Numbered from the stretch's first letter, positions 9,509-17,736 are shown. The stretch: 21,735 nt of DNA from Penium margaritaceum (GCA_023375785.1 SZWC01025927.1:1-21735), one strand, 5' to 3'. Notes: generated by a model not told the origin, from the sequence alone. A program made the numbers and translations.

Positions 9509-9771
9509 AGGCAGGACCAACTATTTGTGAGAGGGAGTTGCAGGTTGCACAGACAGAAATTACGAAAGCAAATGTAGGTCTGCAGAGAACGCGAATGTCT
9601 GAATCAACTCTTGATTGAGAAATAACATTAGCACAGCTTTCTAACAAGCCTAAGTAAGCCTCATTAGGCACATGGAGCTGGAAGAACCACTCTGTCAAAG
9701 TTCACCTCCTAGGACACTCCTAGCCAAGCGGGATAAGCGGCAGGCACACTCTCACACAAGAGAGTTACCAT
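9455..9771 (-). repeat. Copia 5' LTR, part 1 (317 bp)
   Basis: This corresponds to positions 1-317 of the left LTR (3714-4030), with about 20 differences. Similarity stops at 9771; the six bases 9772-9777 before the n match nothing in the LTR. The rest of the LTR is at 11040-11364. The two parts share the dinucleotide at, and 317+325-2 gives exactly 640, the length of the left LTR. Confidence 0.93.
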
Positions 9772-9778
9772 CCCTGCN

Positions 9779-10522
9779 GACTAGATACACAGTTTTGTGC
9801 AAACAGTGAAGCCATGGATTTTCAGGGCTAGCGCACATGCGTCCATCATTTCAAGAAATTCCAGTTGTATTTGAAAGGTTAGGAGTGTTTTCAAGGTATG
9901 AAAGCTCAGTTCTTGGCCAGAATCCTCAAAAGCTGATAGTTCCGGGCCTGCGAAGTTGATGGCTGTGAGGACATGAGGGGAAAAACGTAGACCCCTTAAG
10001 GACCGACGTAGACCCCTTATGGAGGGGAACGGTTGGGTGGAGGGAGGAGATGGATCATTCAAGTGAATGTTCTCCAAGCCCTTACCTCATTCTAACCATA
10101 AACTAAGCTATGGCACAATGCCATGTTGTGCAGAGACTCCCAGAAAAGCACACATCTTCTGCCTGCCAAGGAGGGAACGACAAGAGAGGGCAGGAAGCCC
10201 TCCCACACTCCTCCCTCCCTCCCTTCCTCCTTCCCTCCTGTGCTTGATCCCTTGCCCTCTCATGTGAATATAGCACACTCGCGCCGCCAATGTGTCAAGA
10301 GTTAACGAGAAGCGTGTCCACCACACAAACCACAAGAAGCGTTGGCAGAACTGGTTTGTCGAAGCAACCAGCCGTGGCCACGCTGCATGGTAGTCATGGG
10401 CCATGACTCATGGGTCATGGCCCATGGGTCATGGTCCTTGAGCCCTGGCCCATGGGTCATGAAACTTTTGTGGTGGTGCCCATTCTGTCCACTCACAAGA
10501 GATTATGTCAGTGGTGGTCGTT
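9779..10522. other. Misplaced flanking contig (piece C)
   Basis: This segment is bounded by the n at 9778 and by the N run. Its start (9779-10037) overlaps 8956-9214, and its end (10232-10522) overlaps 11646-11936. It therefore sits between piece B and the contig starting at 11646, in the right flank of the copia insertion. It contains a pyrimidine-rich stretch (10210-10240) and a short palindromic repeat cluster (10395-10461). No gene was recognised. Confidence 0.85.
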
Positions 10523-11039
10523 NNNNNNNNNNNNNNNNNNNNNNNNNNNNNNNNNNNNNNNNNNNNNNNNNNNNNNNNNNNNNNNNNNNNNNNNNNNNNN
10601 NNNNNNNNNNNNNNNNNNNNNNNNNNNNNNNNNNNNNNNNNNNNNNNNNNNNNNNNNNNNNNNNNNNNNNNNNNNNNNNNNNNNNNNNNNNNNNNNNNNN
10701 NNNNNNNNNNNNNNNNNNNNNNNNNNNNNNNNNNNNNNNNNNNNNNNNNNNNNNNNNNNNNNNNNNNNNNNNNNNNNNNNNNNNNNNNNNNNNNNNNNNN
10801 NNNNNNNNNNNNNNNNNNNNNNNNNNNNNNNNNNNNNNNNNNNNNNNNNNNNNNNNNNNNNNNNNNNNNNNNNNNNNNNNNNNNNNNNNNNNNNNNNNNN
10901 NNNNNNNNNNNNNNNNNNNNNNNNNNNNNNNNNNNNNNNNNNNNNNNNNNNNNNNNNNNNNNNNNNNNNNNNNNNNNNNNNNNNNNNNNNNNNNNNNNNN
11001 NNNNNNNNNNNNNNNNNNNNNNNNNNNNNNNNNNNNNNN
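10523..11039. other. Assembly gap of 517 N
   Basis: No sequence. If the contigs are ordered by their overlaps, the segments on each side of this gap are not neighbours, and no missing sequence is needed here. Any reading frame drawn across it is meaningless. Confidence 0.95.
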
Positions 11040-11364
11040 ATGTGCACAACCAATAATCTTGGTGGGGACCTTCCTTGAAGCTCCCTCAAGGTCCTTCTGC
11101 CGCTTTTCTACCCTGAAGGCCGCTCCAAACCTCCTTGGCCAATGATTGTGGCCGTCTTTGGTGCTGGTAGTGCAGGAGCCATCACTTGAACCGGACCCAT
11201 CGCCACCAAACCTTGAAAATCCATATCTCCCTCAAACGGACTCCGAATCGAGTTGCGTAAAGTGCTACAGAACCAGCAAAACATCCTCTATTCACTTTTT
11301 TGACCTGATGATTTTTATCAAGCAACCCACTCTGGTCACTTTTTTTGGCACCCCATATCCAACA
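11040..11364 (-). repeat. Copia 5' LTR, part 2 (325 bp)
   Basis: Matches 4029-4353 of the left LTR over its full 325 bases with about ten substitutions. It ends at the same terminus CCAACA, followed directly by the target duplication gagac. It begins exactly at the end of the N run, continuing where 9771 stopped. Confidence 0.93.
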
Positions 11365-11369
11365 GAGAC
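11365..11369. repeat. Target site duplication, right (gagac)
   Basis: Perfect match to 3709-3713 immediately outside the right LTR terminus. It shows that 11370 onward is the true right flank of the copia insertion. Confidence 0.9.
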
Positions 11370-12041
11370 TCATTCTGAGATCAAACACACTCAAGGAGTT
11401 GCAAAGTGAGATCGCCCTCATGATACGTGATTCCTCTCGGCATGGTTCCATGCCCTCCACCCTCATCGGTCACTCCAACCTTCTCACATCGGCATTGAAG
11501 AATTCCGAATTATTCTATTGTTGACTGACCTTTCTCAGTTAGAATTTCTCTAATGTGCTCGCGTACTTTGTCACTCACCTAAGGACACAGGCTTGCTTGT
11601 GGGTGGGTTTAGTTGGGTGCATGGACCAAAAAGGGTAAAATAGGNTCCCTCCTGTGCTTGATCCCTTGCCCTCTCATGTGAATATAGCACACTCGCGCCG
11701 CCAATGTGTCAAGAGTTAACGAGAAGCGTGTCCACCACACAAACCACAAGAAGCGTTGGCAGAACTGGTTTGTCGAAGCAACCAGCCGTGGCCACGCTGC
11801 ATGGTAGTCATGGGCCATGACTCATGGGTCATGGCCCATGGGTCATGGTCCTTGAGCCCTGGCCCATGGGTCATGAAACTTTTGTGGTGGTGCCCATTCT
11901 GTCCACTCACAAGAGATTATGTCAGTGGTGGTCGTTGGCAACTATGCATTCAAAGAAGCTTGAAGGAAAATAACCGGAGGCTCATCGGAGTCAGTATCGC
12001 TGCCGATTGGGACCGGGAGGGGCCTGGCCACAAGCTTGGCA
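11370..12041. other. Right flank of copia, no gene recognised
   Basis: 11471-11644 duplicates 8631-8804 and 11646-11936 duplicates 10232-10522, in both cases as contig overlaps around the n at 11645. The cluster at 11809-11875 repeats catgggtcatg-like words. No coding sequence could be supported. Confidence 0.5.
11809..11875. repeat. Cluster of catgggtcatg and inverted words
   Basis: Within 67 bp the words catgggtcatg (three times), catgggccatg and catggcccatg recur, giving overlapping direct and inverted repeats. The plus frame reads as a repetitive Trp/Met/His/Ser peptide, which follows from the repeat itself. The identical cluster at 10395-10461 is the same locus shown twice by the assembly. 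Confidence 0.75.
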
Positions 12042-12214
12042 TGTATTTTTCTAAACGCTTTGCAAATCGTTTTAGAAAAATACAGGAGGATTGTAGTTTT
12101 CTAAACGCTTTGCAAAGCGTTTTAGAAAAATTGTATTTTTCTAAACGCTTTGCAAAGCGTTTTACAAAAGTTGTGTTTTTCTAAAACTCTTTTCAAAGCA
12201 TTTAGAAAAACACA
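12042..12214. repeat. Array of four tandem palindromes
   Basis: Four consecutive inverted repeats lie at about 12042-12084, 12093-12130, 12132-12170 and 12172-12214. Each is built on arms like tttttctaaaacgctttg and its complement, with almost no loop. Unit 1 has outer arms tgtattttt and aaaaataca; unit 4 has tgtgttttt and aaaaacaca, a paired change that keeps the stem. The units differ at single positions but keep the fold. No open frame or known transposon terminus accompanies them. Confidence 0.85.
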
Positions 12215-13386
12215 ATACTACTTTGATGCACCAATGAGGAAGATGCTGCAAGTGAAAGCAACAAGCAGAGCCGGTAGCAGCACCAGCTGCTGCCGCCTCT
12301 TGCGTGCGCGAAAGGCCAATGATGAGAGCGACATTCTGGCCTTGCAGCCTGGGCTTCCTCTCGTTGGAGGTAGGGTGTGTAGGGGGTTGGAACGGGTCTT
12401 TGTGCGTGGCTTTGGGATGGAGATGGACGCCAATCCCTGGAGACGTCGTCTTTCACGCGTTCGCGTAGCCAACAAGACGTGAAGCTGCTAACACTGTCAG
12501 TTTGAAGGCTGGGTTGTCGTGGATGCGACCAGCCACGGTTAGCTGTTGTCTAGCTGCTTCTCCTGTTCTTGGCGAGAACAACTCAAGCGTTCTAGGCTCC
12601 AGCTGTAAGAGCCGGTGGCGGTGACCGCTGCTGACTCAACCGTGTTGAGCAGACAGCCGCACAGAGCGGTTCATCCGATGGACTCCATCTGCTTTTGGAG
12701 TGCATTCGCCATAAGTAGCTTTGGAAATCTGTTATTTTGCCGCTTGCTTTCCCAGTGAGGTCCGTCAAAATCTTGGCAGACGATGCGCGTTGGTCAGGCC
12801 AGCGCCTTGCTGCCAGCGTGTCAAGCAAAGCCAATGGCCGCCCCATCCCTCTGACGGCTACGGCCACTTTGGGAGTGGGAAGGGCAAGGATAGAGGCTGC
12901 CATGGGGTAGGGGGGGTGGGGGGGAGGCGTCAGGTCTGGCCACACCCCAGGAAACACGGAGAGTGATTGGCCATGGCGCATCACCAGGATTGGGTCGGCG
13001 CGCGGTGGAGGGGCGACCGCGGCACGGTTCGCACTTTGGTCGGTGCCTGGGGAGCTTGGGGGTGCTGCGGCCCGAGGCGCACTTGCTTGCCGGGGAAATC
13101 CACGCATTATCGGAAGAAAATCACAAACCAAAAACCTAGAAAGGGTTTGAAGGCGCTTTCATGCATGTGTAATTGAGCCTAAAGTCGCACATGGATCCCC
13201 GTAATGGCAGTTAAGGCGCTGTGCGATCGTTGATTTGGGAAGCCTTTTCCACGGGCCTTACTGGATAGCGGATGCAACCAAGGACAGGAAACAGTGCAAA
13301 GACGGATTTGGCGTGAACCTTAATCAAAGCCAATGTCAGCACGTCAATAAGAAAAAACAGTAGAATTAAAGACGTGATTCTAGGCA
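12215..13386. other. GC-rich region without a recognised gene
   Basis: Several overlapping open frames occur on both strands, the longest on minus at 12592-13131 (179 codons; Pro/Ala/Ser-rich, ending SPPPALTAGA). I recognise no domain, and GC-rich composition alone would keep frames open. The G-run at 12904-12927 lies inside. It is treated as unassigned. Confidence 0.4.
12904..12927 (+). other. G-run with quadruplex potential
   Basis: G-runs of 4, 7, 7 and 2 are separated by ta, t and a. Splitting the runs of seven gives more than four blocks of three G with loops of 1-2 bases, which satisfies the usual G-quadruplex pattern on the plus strand. No gene context is available to suggest a role. 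Confidence 0.7.
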
Positions 13387-13632
13387 ATGGACTTTCGATC
13401 TGAACCAGTTAGAATTTTTTCTTTGAAATACCTACAGCGGGAATTGAAACAGCTAACAGAAACAGTGCGACAGTCAAGGGGTTATTTTGAAAAATCAAAT
13501 GAACTTATGCAATCAAGAAACGACAGATGGTCTTTGAAACAAAAGCACACGTTGGGGAACCTGTGGAATGACAAATTCAAAGAACCATCAGAACAGTGCT
13601 ATGAAGAACTTGTACTACTCGGAAAAATCTAG
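13387..13632 (+). CDS. Unrecognised small ORF, 81 codons
   Basis: An open frame from MDFRSEPVRIFSLKYLQREL to ELVLLGKI. It is more A-rich than the flanks and encodes a mostly helical-looking, charged peptide with regularly spaced hydrophobic residues (LQRELKQLTETVRQSRGYFE), which could form a coiled coil. I do not recognise the family. It may be an exon, a remnant of a mobile element, or chance. No Kozak context, splice site or neighbour supports it strongly. Confidence 0.2.
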   Translation: MDFRSEPVRIFSLKYLQRELKQLTETVRQSRGYFEKSNELMQSRNDRWSLKQKHTLGNLWNDKFKEPSEQCYEELVLLGKI

Positions 13633-14414
13633 GATAAACTGACAAGATAATCCTGGTTTGGGCCTCGTCCTTAGCACATGCGTCGGGTCTGTCTGGAGGA
13701 AGAGTATTTAAGGCTACCTGGTTTCCTAGCCTACCGGAAGCTCCGCCCTGGTAGCGGTGGTTGGTGCCGTACGCCAACCTGAATGGTTGGGCGGTCATTT
13801 TCACGTTCAGGCTCAATTGGCCGTCTCACCAGTACAGAGTCCTGAAACTTTTAGGGGATGGCTCTGCACGTCGTATATCCTCTCTAGTTCGATCGGAGGT
13901 CCTGTTCTCTATTCCATGGTCAATCCTAATGAGGTGATGACAACTCGACGAGAGAATAAAGGAAAGTTGAAAAGTTTCAGAAACAGCGCGCCTGTTGATC
14001 GTGCTGTCATAGGTGCCTACAGCTGGAGGCTCGTATGTTACATCGGAGTATGGCTTAGGTCAGATTAGCCTGCCAGATCAATCTAACAGTCATTGTTGAC
14101 CGTCACATACTTGGAAAACTAGCTTTTGGATCTGGCTCTTGTCATACATACCTGCCATCGTCGTCGTAGCCAGTCATGGCGACTGGTCAGGTCGTCGCCG
14201 CGGACAAGCTTGCCCAAAAATCTATGTGCACTTTCCAGGAGTCAAGCCAGGACCTGAATGTCAAAGAGAAATGGAGGACATGCCCGGGCAACCCATTTCA
14301 GCCTCACAATCTTCAGGATATACTAATCATAAAATCATTACAATCAGGAAGCCCCTATTTTGAACAATGAAGAAATTTTACCTTCATCTTTTAGCTTATA
14401 ACTAGGCTGCCCCT
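13633..14414. other. Unassigned region left of the gypsy element
   Basis: No gene recognised. A 64-codon plus frame starts at 14176 (MATGQVVAADKLAQKSMC) and a 103-codon plus frame at 13757, neither with a recognisable domain. The gypsy element begins at 14420. Confidence 0.4.
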
Positions 14415-14419
14415 ACAAA
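14415..14419. repeat. Possible gypsy target duplication, left (acaaa)
   Basis: The five bases before the left gypsy LTR are acaaa and the five after the right LTR (18282-18286) are ataaa, four of five identical. This is consistent with an old 5-bp duplication but weak on its own. Confidence 0.45.
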
Positions 14420-14946
14420 TGTTATGCCGAACAAAGCGTAGATGGTGAAAACGAAGAAGTTGCAAGGCATAACACGTTTGACAATTTGGGACACTTGAGA
14501 AGTATAAAACTACCAGTAACTTTACTTCAATGTGATCATTCAAAATGATCAAACACATATGTACAAGTGTCGAGTTACAAATGAGTCACCAGTCCATTGT
14601 CGAGCAATGCGTGTGGAGTCGAGTCATGAGCGGTCAGATCGAGAATCTCTGTCTAAGATTCAAGGGGCTTCAAAGATCAACGGCGAAGATTTAAGATGCA
14701 TCTTTATAGATCTCAATTTTTCTTGATGTGTTGAGAGGTGGACTGACGTTTGTGGAAACTTCTGTCATCGATTCTCGAAATTTGTTAAAGTTTTCACAAA
14801 GTACCAGAAGGTGCGCCCAAGGGCGAGGGCAGTTGGCCGAATTTTCGTCGACCGTCGGGGTGAAAATTGAGGTATCGACACGCGGTGTACTAACACAAAT
14901 GCCCACACGGAGAGTTTAAAGACTCGTGTACATATAGTACGTAACA
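14420..14946 (-). repeat. Gypsy 3' LTR (left copy, 527 bp)
   Basis: Starts tgttatgccgaac and ends gtacgtaaca. It shares long blocks with 17739-18281, for example gcgtagatggtgaa, aatttgggacacttga, the stretch around gcgtgtggagtcg, and cagttggccgaatt. Many substitutions and indels separate the copies, so the LTRs are much older than those of the copia element. Confidence 0.88.
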
Positions 14947-14949
14947 CAT

Positions 14950-14970
14950 CTCCCCCCCCCCCTCCCTTTA
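14950..14970 (-). other. Gypsy polypurine tract
   Basis: On minus the bases before the 3' LTR form an uninterrupted purine tract, AAAGGG, A and a run of about a dozen G, then AGA. It ends three bases from the LTR start TGTTAC. This fits the plus-strand primer of a gypsy element. The long G-run also has quadruplex potential and may be length-uncertain in the assembly. Confidence 0.8.
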
Positions 14971-15560
14971 GAAGGCGACAACACGGCGCGTGTAAAGAGG
15001 TGGCCCGATGACTACGGTAATATCCATGAAGAAGATCATAGAAAACGAGAAGGTTGTCGTAGCCATGCCAGTTGACAAGACATTCTGTCATTTTTTCACC
15101 TCCTCAATAGCCAAGATATCTTTGATAAATGTACTCTCTGTCCTTGTCCACTTGAACAGGTGGAGGGGCAAGTACATTTGTACCAGGGAAGTTCTCTCCA
15201 GAGTCTTCGTACTGCTTGATTCTGCTCATATGGAACACCTAGTGAAATTGCATACTGTCGGGGACTTTGAGTCACGCAACCACAATGGCTTCCATGCGCT
15301 CGATCTCAAACAGGCCCAACTATCGGGTTTCAAGCTTCGAACAATCGGCTACGCAGAGTTTGATGTTCACCNCTTGTTTCATCGCCGCATACGTCATCGT
15401 GAGTTTCTATTGTGTTTCTTTCCAGATGGTGAAGAAGTCGCGACATTGAATGTCAACCGTCGGAATGTTGCTTTGGTTGTGTAGTCCAACCGGTGCGGTG
15501 GGAAGTTTGCCATACACCACTTGGAATAGAGTTTTACCCGGTGCAGTGGAGATCACTGAA

Positions 15561-15692
15561 TTGTATACATTTTCAGCGGTTGGAAGTCTTTGTGTCCAAT
15601 ATGTTCCGTGAGTTTCACGGAACATATTGGAAACAAAGACTTCCAATACGACGAGTAGCCGTATTGTATACATTTTCAGCGGTTGGAAGTCT
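15561..15692. repeat. Long hairpin flanked by 29-bp direct repeats
   Basis: 15580-15611 and 15615-15646 are 32-base inverted arms with one mismatch and a 3-base loop. A perfect 29-bp direct repeat lies at 15561-15589 and 15664-15692, partly overlapping the left arm. The 20 bases at 15644-15663 recur exactly at 15863-15882. All of this lies inside the gypsy integrase frame, which stays open on minus. Confidence 0.9.
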
Positions 15693-16079
15693 CCGCTTAA
15701 TGTTCGGAGAATTTGTTCAATCATCTGATTGGTCTGCTCGGTTTTGCCATCAGTTTGAGGGTGGAATGCCGTTGAAAGCTGGATCCGACTAGCAAAGCGA
15801 GTCATGAGTTGGCACCAAAAATGGTTGGTGAATCGATCATCCCTATCGCTTGTTCTGATTCTCAATACGACGAGTAGCCGTACGATGTTGTTTATAAACA
15901 CCTGTGCCGTTCCTTTGGCGGTGACAATGGTCGTTGTCGGAATAAAGTGAGACATTTTGGAAAAGGTGTCCACAACCACAAGGATTGTGTCATTTCCCTC
16001 AGGTGTGACTAGTAATCCAGTGACGAATTCCATGGATATCTCAGTCCACGGTTCCATCAAAATAGGGAGCGGCTACAAA

Positions 16080-16116
16080 AGTACGGGTGGCCTCATGCAA
16101 CGAGGCCACCCGTACT
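16080..16116. repeat. Perfect 15-bp stem, 7-base loop hairpin
   Basis: 16080-16094 (agtacgggtggcctc) and 16102-16116 are exact inverse complements separated by atgcaac. It lies between the integrase zinc finger and catalytic core, at the point where the reading frame changes. The neighbouring 16-base words at 16117-16132 and 16148-16163 form an imperfect direct repeat. Confidence 0.9.
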
Positions 16117-16609
16117 ATTTGCAAAAGTTGGTCACATGTGTCGCACGATTTGCAAAAGCTGGACACGTTGGCATGCATCTTATCCCCCCAGGAGTGCTTC
16201 CCCTGCTTTTTCAGTGTCTTTTCTTCTCCAAAATGTCCAACTGGATCAGTATCGTGGCATTGCTCAAACAGCATGCGGCGGAGTTCATTGTTCCAGGGAA
16301 CAGCTACCTAGCCAGTAAATCATTGCTGCCATTTGGATGCATCATACCAGAACCTTGCCTTGTCATATCCGCCATGCTCATTGTAGCATCGTGAAAACAA
16401 CTGCTTGGGATACGGATCTTGCTGTGGCTGCAGCATTGCTGCCTCAACCATAAGATCCGGTAGGCCGCTGAGCGCATAACTTGGGTTGATTTTGCTTGGC
16501 CAATACTCAGTATCATAATCGAACCCGGAGTCAAGGAACTCCATCCATCGGGCTTGACGTCAATTGAGTTTTGGCTATGTCTTCAAATATTTCAACGCAT
16601 GATGGTCCN

Positions 16610-17033
16610 GGCGAGCGAAGCTCGCCGGCGCTCAATTCCCAGGTGCGCGGAAATTCCGCGCACGACCCTAAATCCGGCTCTAGGCCGGTTCCATGTTTGC
16701 GCACGACCTACGTCAGTCAGAAATACCCAGCCTTGACTTCGAGGTCACATCTAGGTCTGCGAACTCAAACATCAAGCATGCAGGATCAAATAAAAGACAG
16801 GACCACACTAGGTCCCCTATGACTAATCTAGCAGTAGTCTTGGCTGAAGGGCTGGAGCTGGGGCATTGCTGCCGAGAGGGAAACGAGCACAGGAGGGGAA
16901 GAGAAGTGGATGTCTGGTGTGCTCAGTGCTGACGCACGCGCTCACTGTGCGTCATTTCCGCTCTCAGAGTCAGCAAGCCCTGCACACTCATGGCCACCGC
17001 AGAGTCGTACATATATACGGGGAGGATTAACAA
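16610..17033. other. Foreign segment with clustered palindromes inside gypsy RNase H
   Basis: RNase H similarity stops at about 17034 (QTWPCYLE on minus) and resumes just left of the n at 16609 (DHHALKYL). Only a few residues of a normal RNase H would separate these, so about 424 bp is extra. Four inverted repeats lie in it: 16610-16626 (ggcgagc/gctcgcc), 16643-16663 (a perfect 21-base palindrome, gtgcgcggaa arms), 16674-16688 (ccggc/gccgg) and 16930-16954 (tgacgcac/gtgcgtca). I recognise no gene or transposon termini. It may be an insertion or a mis-joined contig, since it starts exactly at an n. Confidence 0.65.
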
Positions 17034-17312
17034 TTCTAGGTAGCACGGCCACGTCTGAAATGGGTGTATCACTGCTAGCATCTCCTTCTCGTATACAACA
17101 TCGTTGAGTTCCGGTCTTCACAATTGTTGTAACATGTATGTGACCGGATGCTCTACGTTCCCATGATCTTGTTCTAAGACTTCACTAGTGGCTCAATCGG
17201 AGGCGTCCGTAGCCATGGCATAGTTGACCGTTGGATTGGCCAATTGTAGGGTTGGCGTCGAGGTTAGAGTGCTCCACAAAGCGGTGAATGCTTCTTGTTT
17301 GTTATGTTCCCA
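17034..17312 (-). pseudogene. Gypsy RNase H, N-terminal part
   Basis: The minus frame reads EWRWEHNKQEAFTALWSTL, then LTSTPTLQLANPTVNYAM, then ATDASD, a TGA stop, and ATSEVLEQDHGNVEHPVTYM. After another TGA comes RPELNDVVYEKEMLAVIHPF. These are the standard gypsy RNase H motifs, including the catalytic Asp of TDAS and the Glu of YEKEML. Two stops interrupt it. At its start (17312-17340) it abuts gag-like sequence directly, so protease and reverse transcriptase have been deleted between them. Confidence 0.85.
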
Positions 17313-17339
17313 CCTCCACTCATTTTATTTTGAGAGATA

Positions 17340-17690
17340 TCGGACAGAGGCAGTTGATCCCCTTGAGCGCTTGTGTTACGAAGGGCCTCCATTGCAGTAT
17401 TGAGTTGTTGAAGCAAGTGGCAGTTGATCCCCTTGAGCGCTGAGATACGGTTTGACAGTTCCTCATTGATCTGCGCTTGTTATCTAGTGCCACCTCTTGG
17501 CCAGCGTTTTCTACCGCTTCAGGGTACACGTGCATAGGCAAGTTCTACTCCTCCATTAATAGAGTTGTTGCCGAAGACCCGCTGCTGGTCGTCGGATGCG
17601 CTCGCTCTCATCACTCCAGAGTCGCAAAGTCTGCAAAGCCTTGACATGTGAGATGCGATGACGGCTGGTCTGAGGTTGTAATCTAGATGG
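17340..17690 (-). pseudogene. Gypsy gag-like N-terminal coiled-coil remnant
   Basis: In element order this follows the primer site and precedes RNase H. A minus frame gives QINEELSNRISALKGINCHL and LLQQLNTAMEALRNTSAQG, a heptad-like helix typical of the N-terminal part of plant gypsy gag. Further upstream EAVENAGQEVALDNKRRS is in another frame, indicating a frameshift. A possible start is MSRLCRLCDSG near 17645. A 23-bp perfect direct repeat (17349-17371 and 17419-17441) lies in the coiled-coil coding part. The assignment rests on position and helix pattern, not on a conserved motif. Confidence 0.5.
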
Positions 17691-17724
17691 GTAAAGTAGT
17701 CAAATGCCTCTCTAACACCACTGT

Positions 17725-17736
17725 GCTCTAATACCA
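17725..17736 (-). other. Gypsy primer-binding site (tRNA-iMet-like)
   Basis: On minus this reads TGGTATTAGAGC, two bases after the 5' LTR end. It differs at one base from TGGTATCAGAGC, the initiator tRNA-Met complement used by the copia element in this window. The single change is C to T, like other decay in this copy. Confidence 0.8.

Larger units (their letters stand above)
3714..11364 (-). mobile_element. Ty1/copia LTR retrotransposon, near full-length but inactivated
   Basis: The element lies on the minus strand. In its own orientation the order is 5' LTR, tRNA-iMet primer site, gag, protease, integrase, reverse transcriptase, RNase H, polypurine tract and 3' LTR. The domain order integrase before RT defines Ty1/copia. 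Both LTRs begin TG and end CA on plus and are flanked by gagac. Counting by eye, the LTRs differ at about 30 of 640 positions, so the insertion is not recent. The apparent 7.65-kb span is inflated by assembly: 7282-7748 and 8337-9508 contain overlap duplicates, and 8631-9214, 9779-10522 and the N run do not belong inside the element. It is not functional as sequenced, because of a pol frameshift, a DPG in place of the protease DSG, and a lost zinc-knuckle cysteine. Confidence 0.95.
15008..16608 (-). pseudogene. Gypsy RNase H end, integrase and chromodomain, interrupted
   Basis: From 16608 down, the frame gives DHHALKYLKT, stop, PKLN, stop, RQARWMEFLDSGFDYDTEYW, the end of RNase H and its connection. 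Then VPWNNELRRMLFEQCHD...GHFGEEKTL and FCKSCDTCDQLL form the HHCC finger. After a frame change comes the integrase core: PWTEISMEFVTGL (the usual SMDF Asp is Glu), TSDRDDRFTNHFW and HPQTDGKTEQTNQ. VYGKLPTAPVGL follows. Beyond the n at 15372 are KLCVADCSKL, LGLFEIERMEAIVV and VFHMSRIKQYEDSG. A chromodomain-like segment lies at about 15020-15142 (EYIYQRYLGY, CLVNWHGYDN). Stops occur where Gln or Arg is expected. Two long hairpins (15580-15646, 16080-16116) sit in the integrase part. Confidence 0.88.

Noticed and set aside
10342-11145. Long open frames of 180-270 codons around 10.3-11.1 kb on both strands
   Set aside because: They consist almost entirely of the N run, which contains no stops by definition.
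12042-12214. CRISPR array
   Set aside because: The units are themselves palindromes placed almost back to back, without spacers of uniform length. The genome is eukaryotic and no cas genes are present.
12592-13131. A 179-codon minus-strand gene
   Set aside because: Pro/Ala/Ser-rich composition in GC-rich DNA with open frames on several strands and no recognisable domain. Not enough to call a gene.
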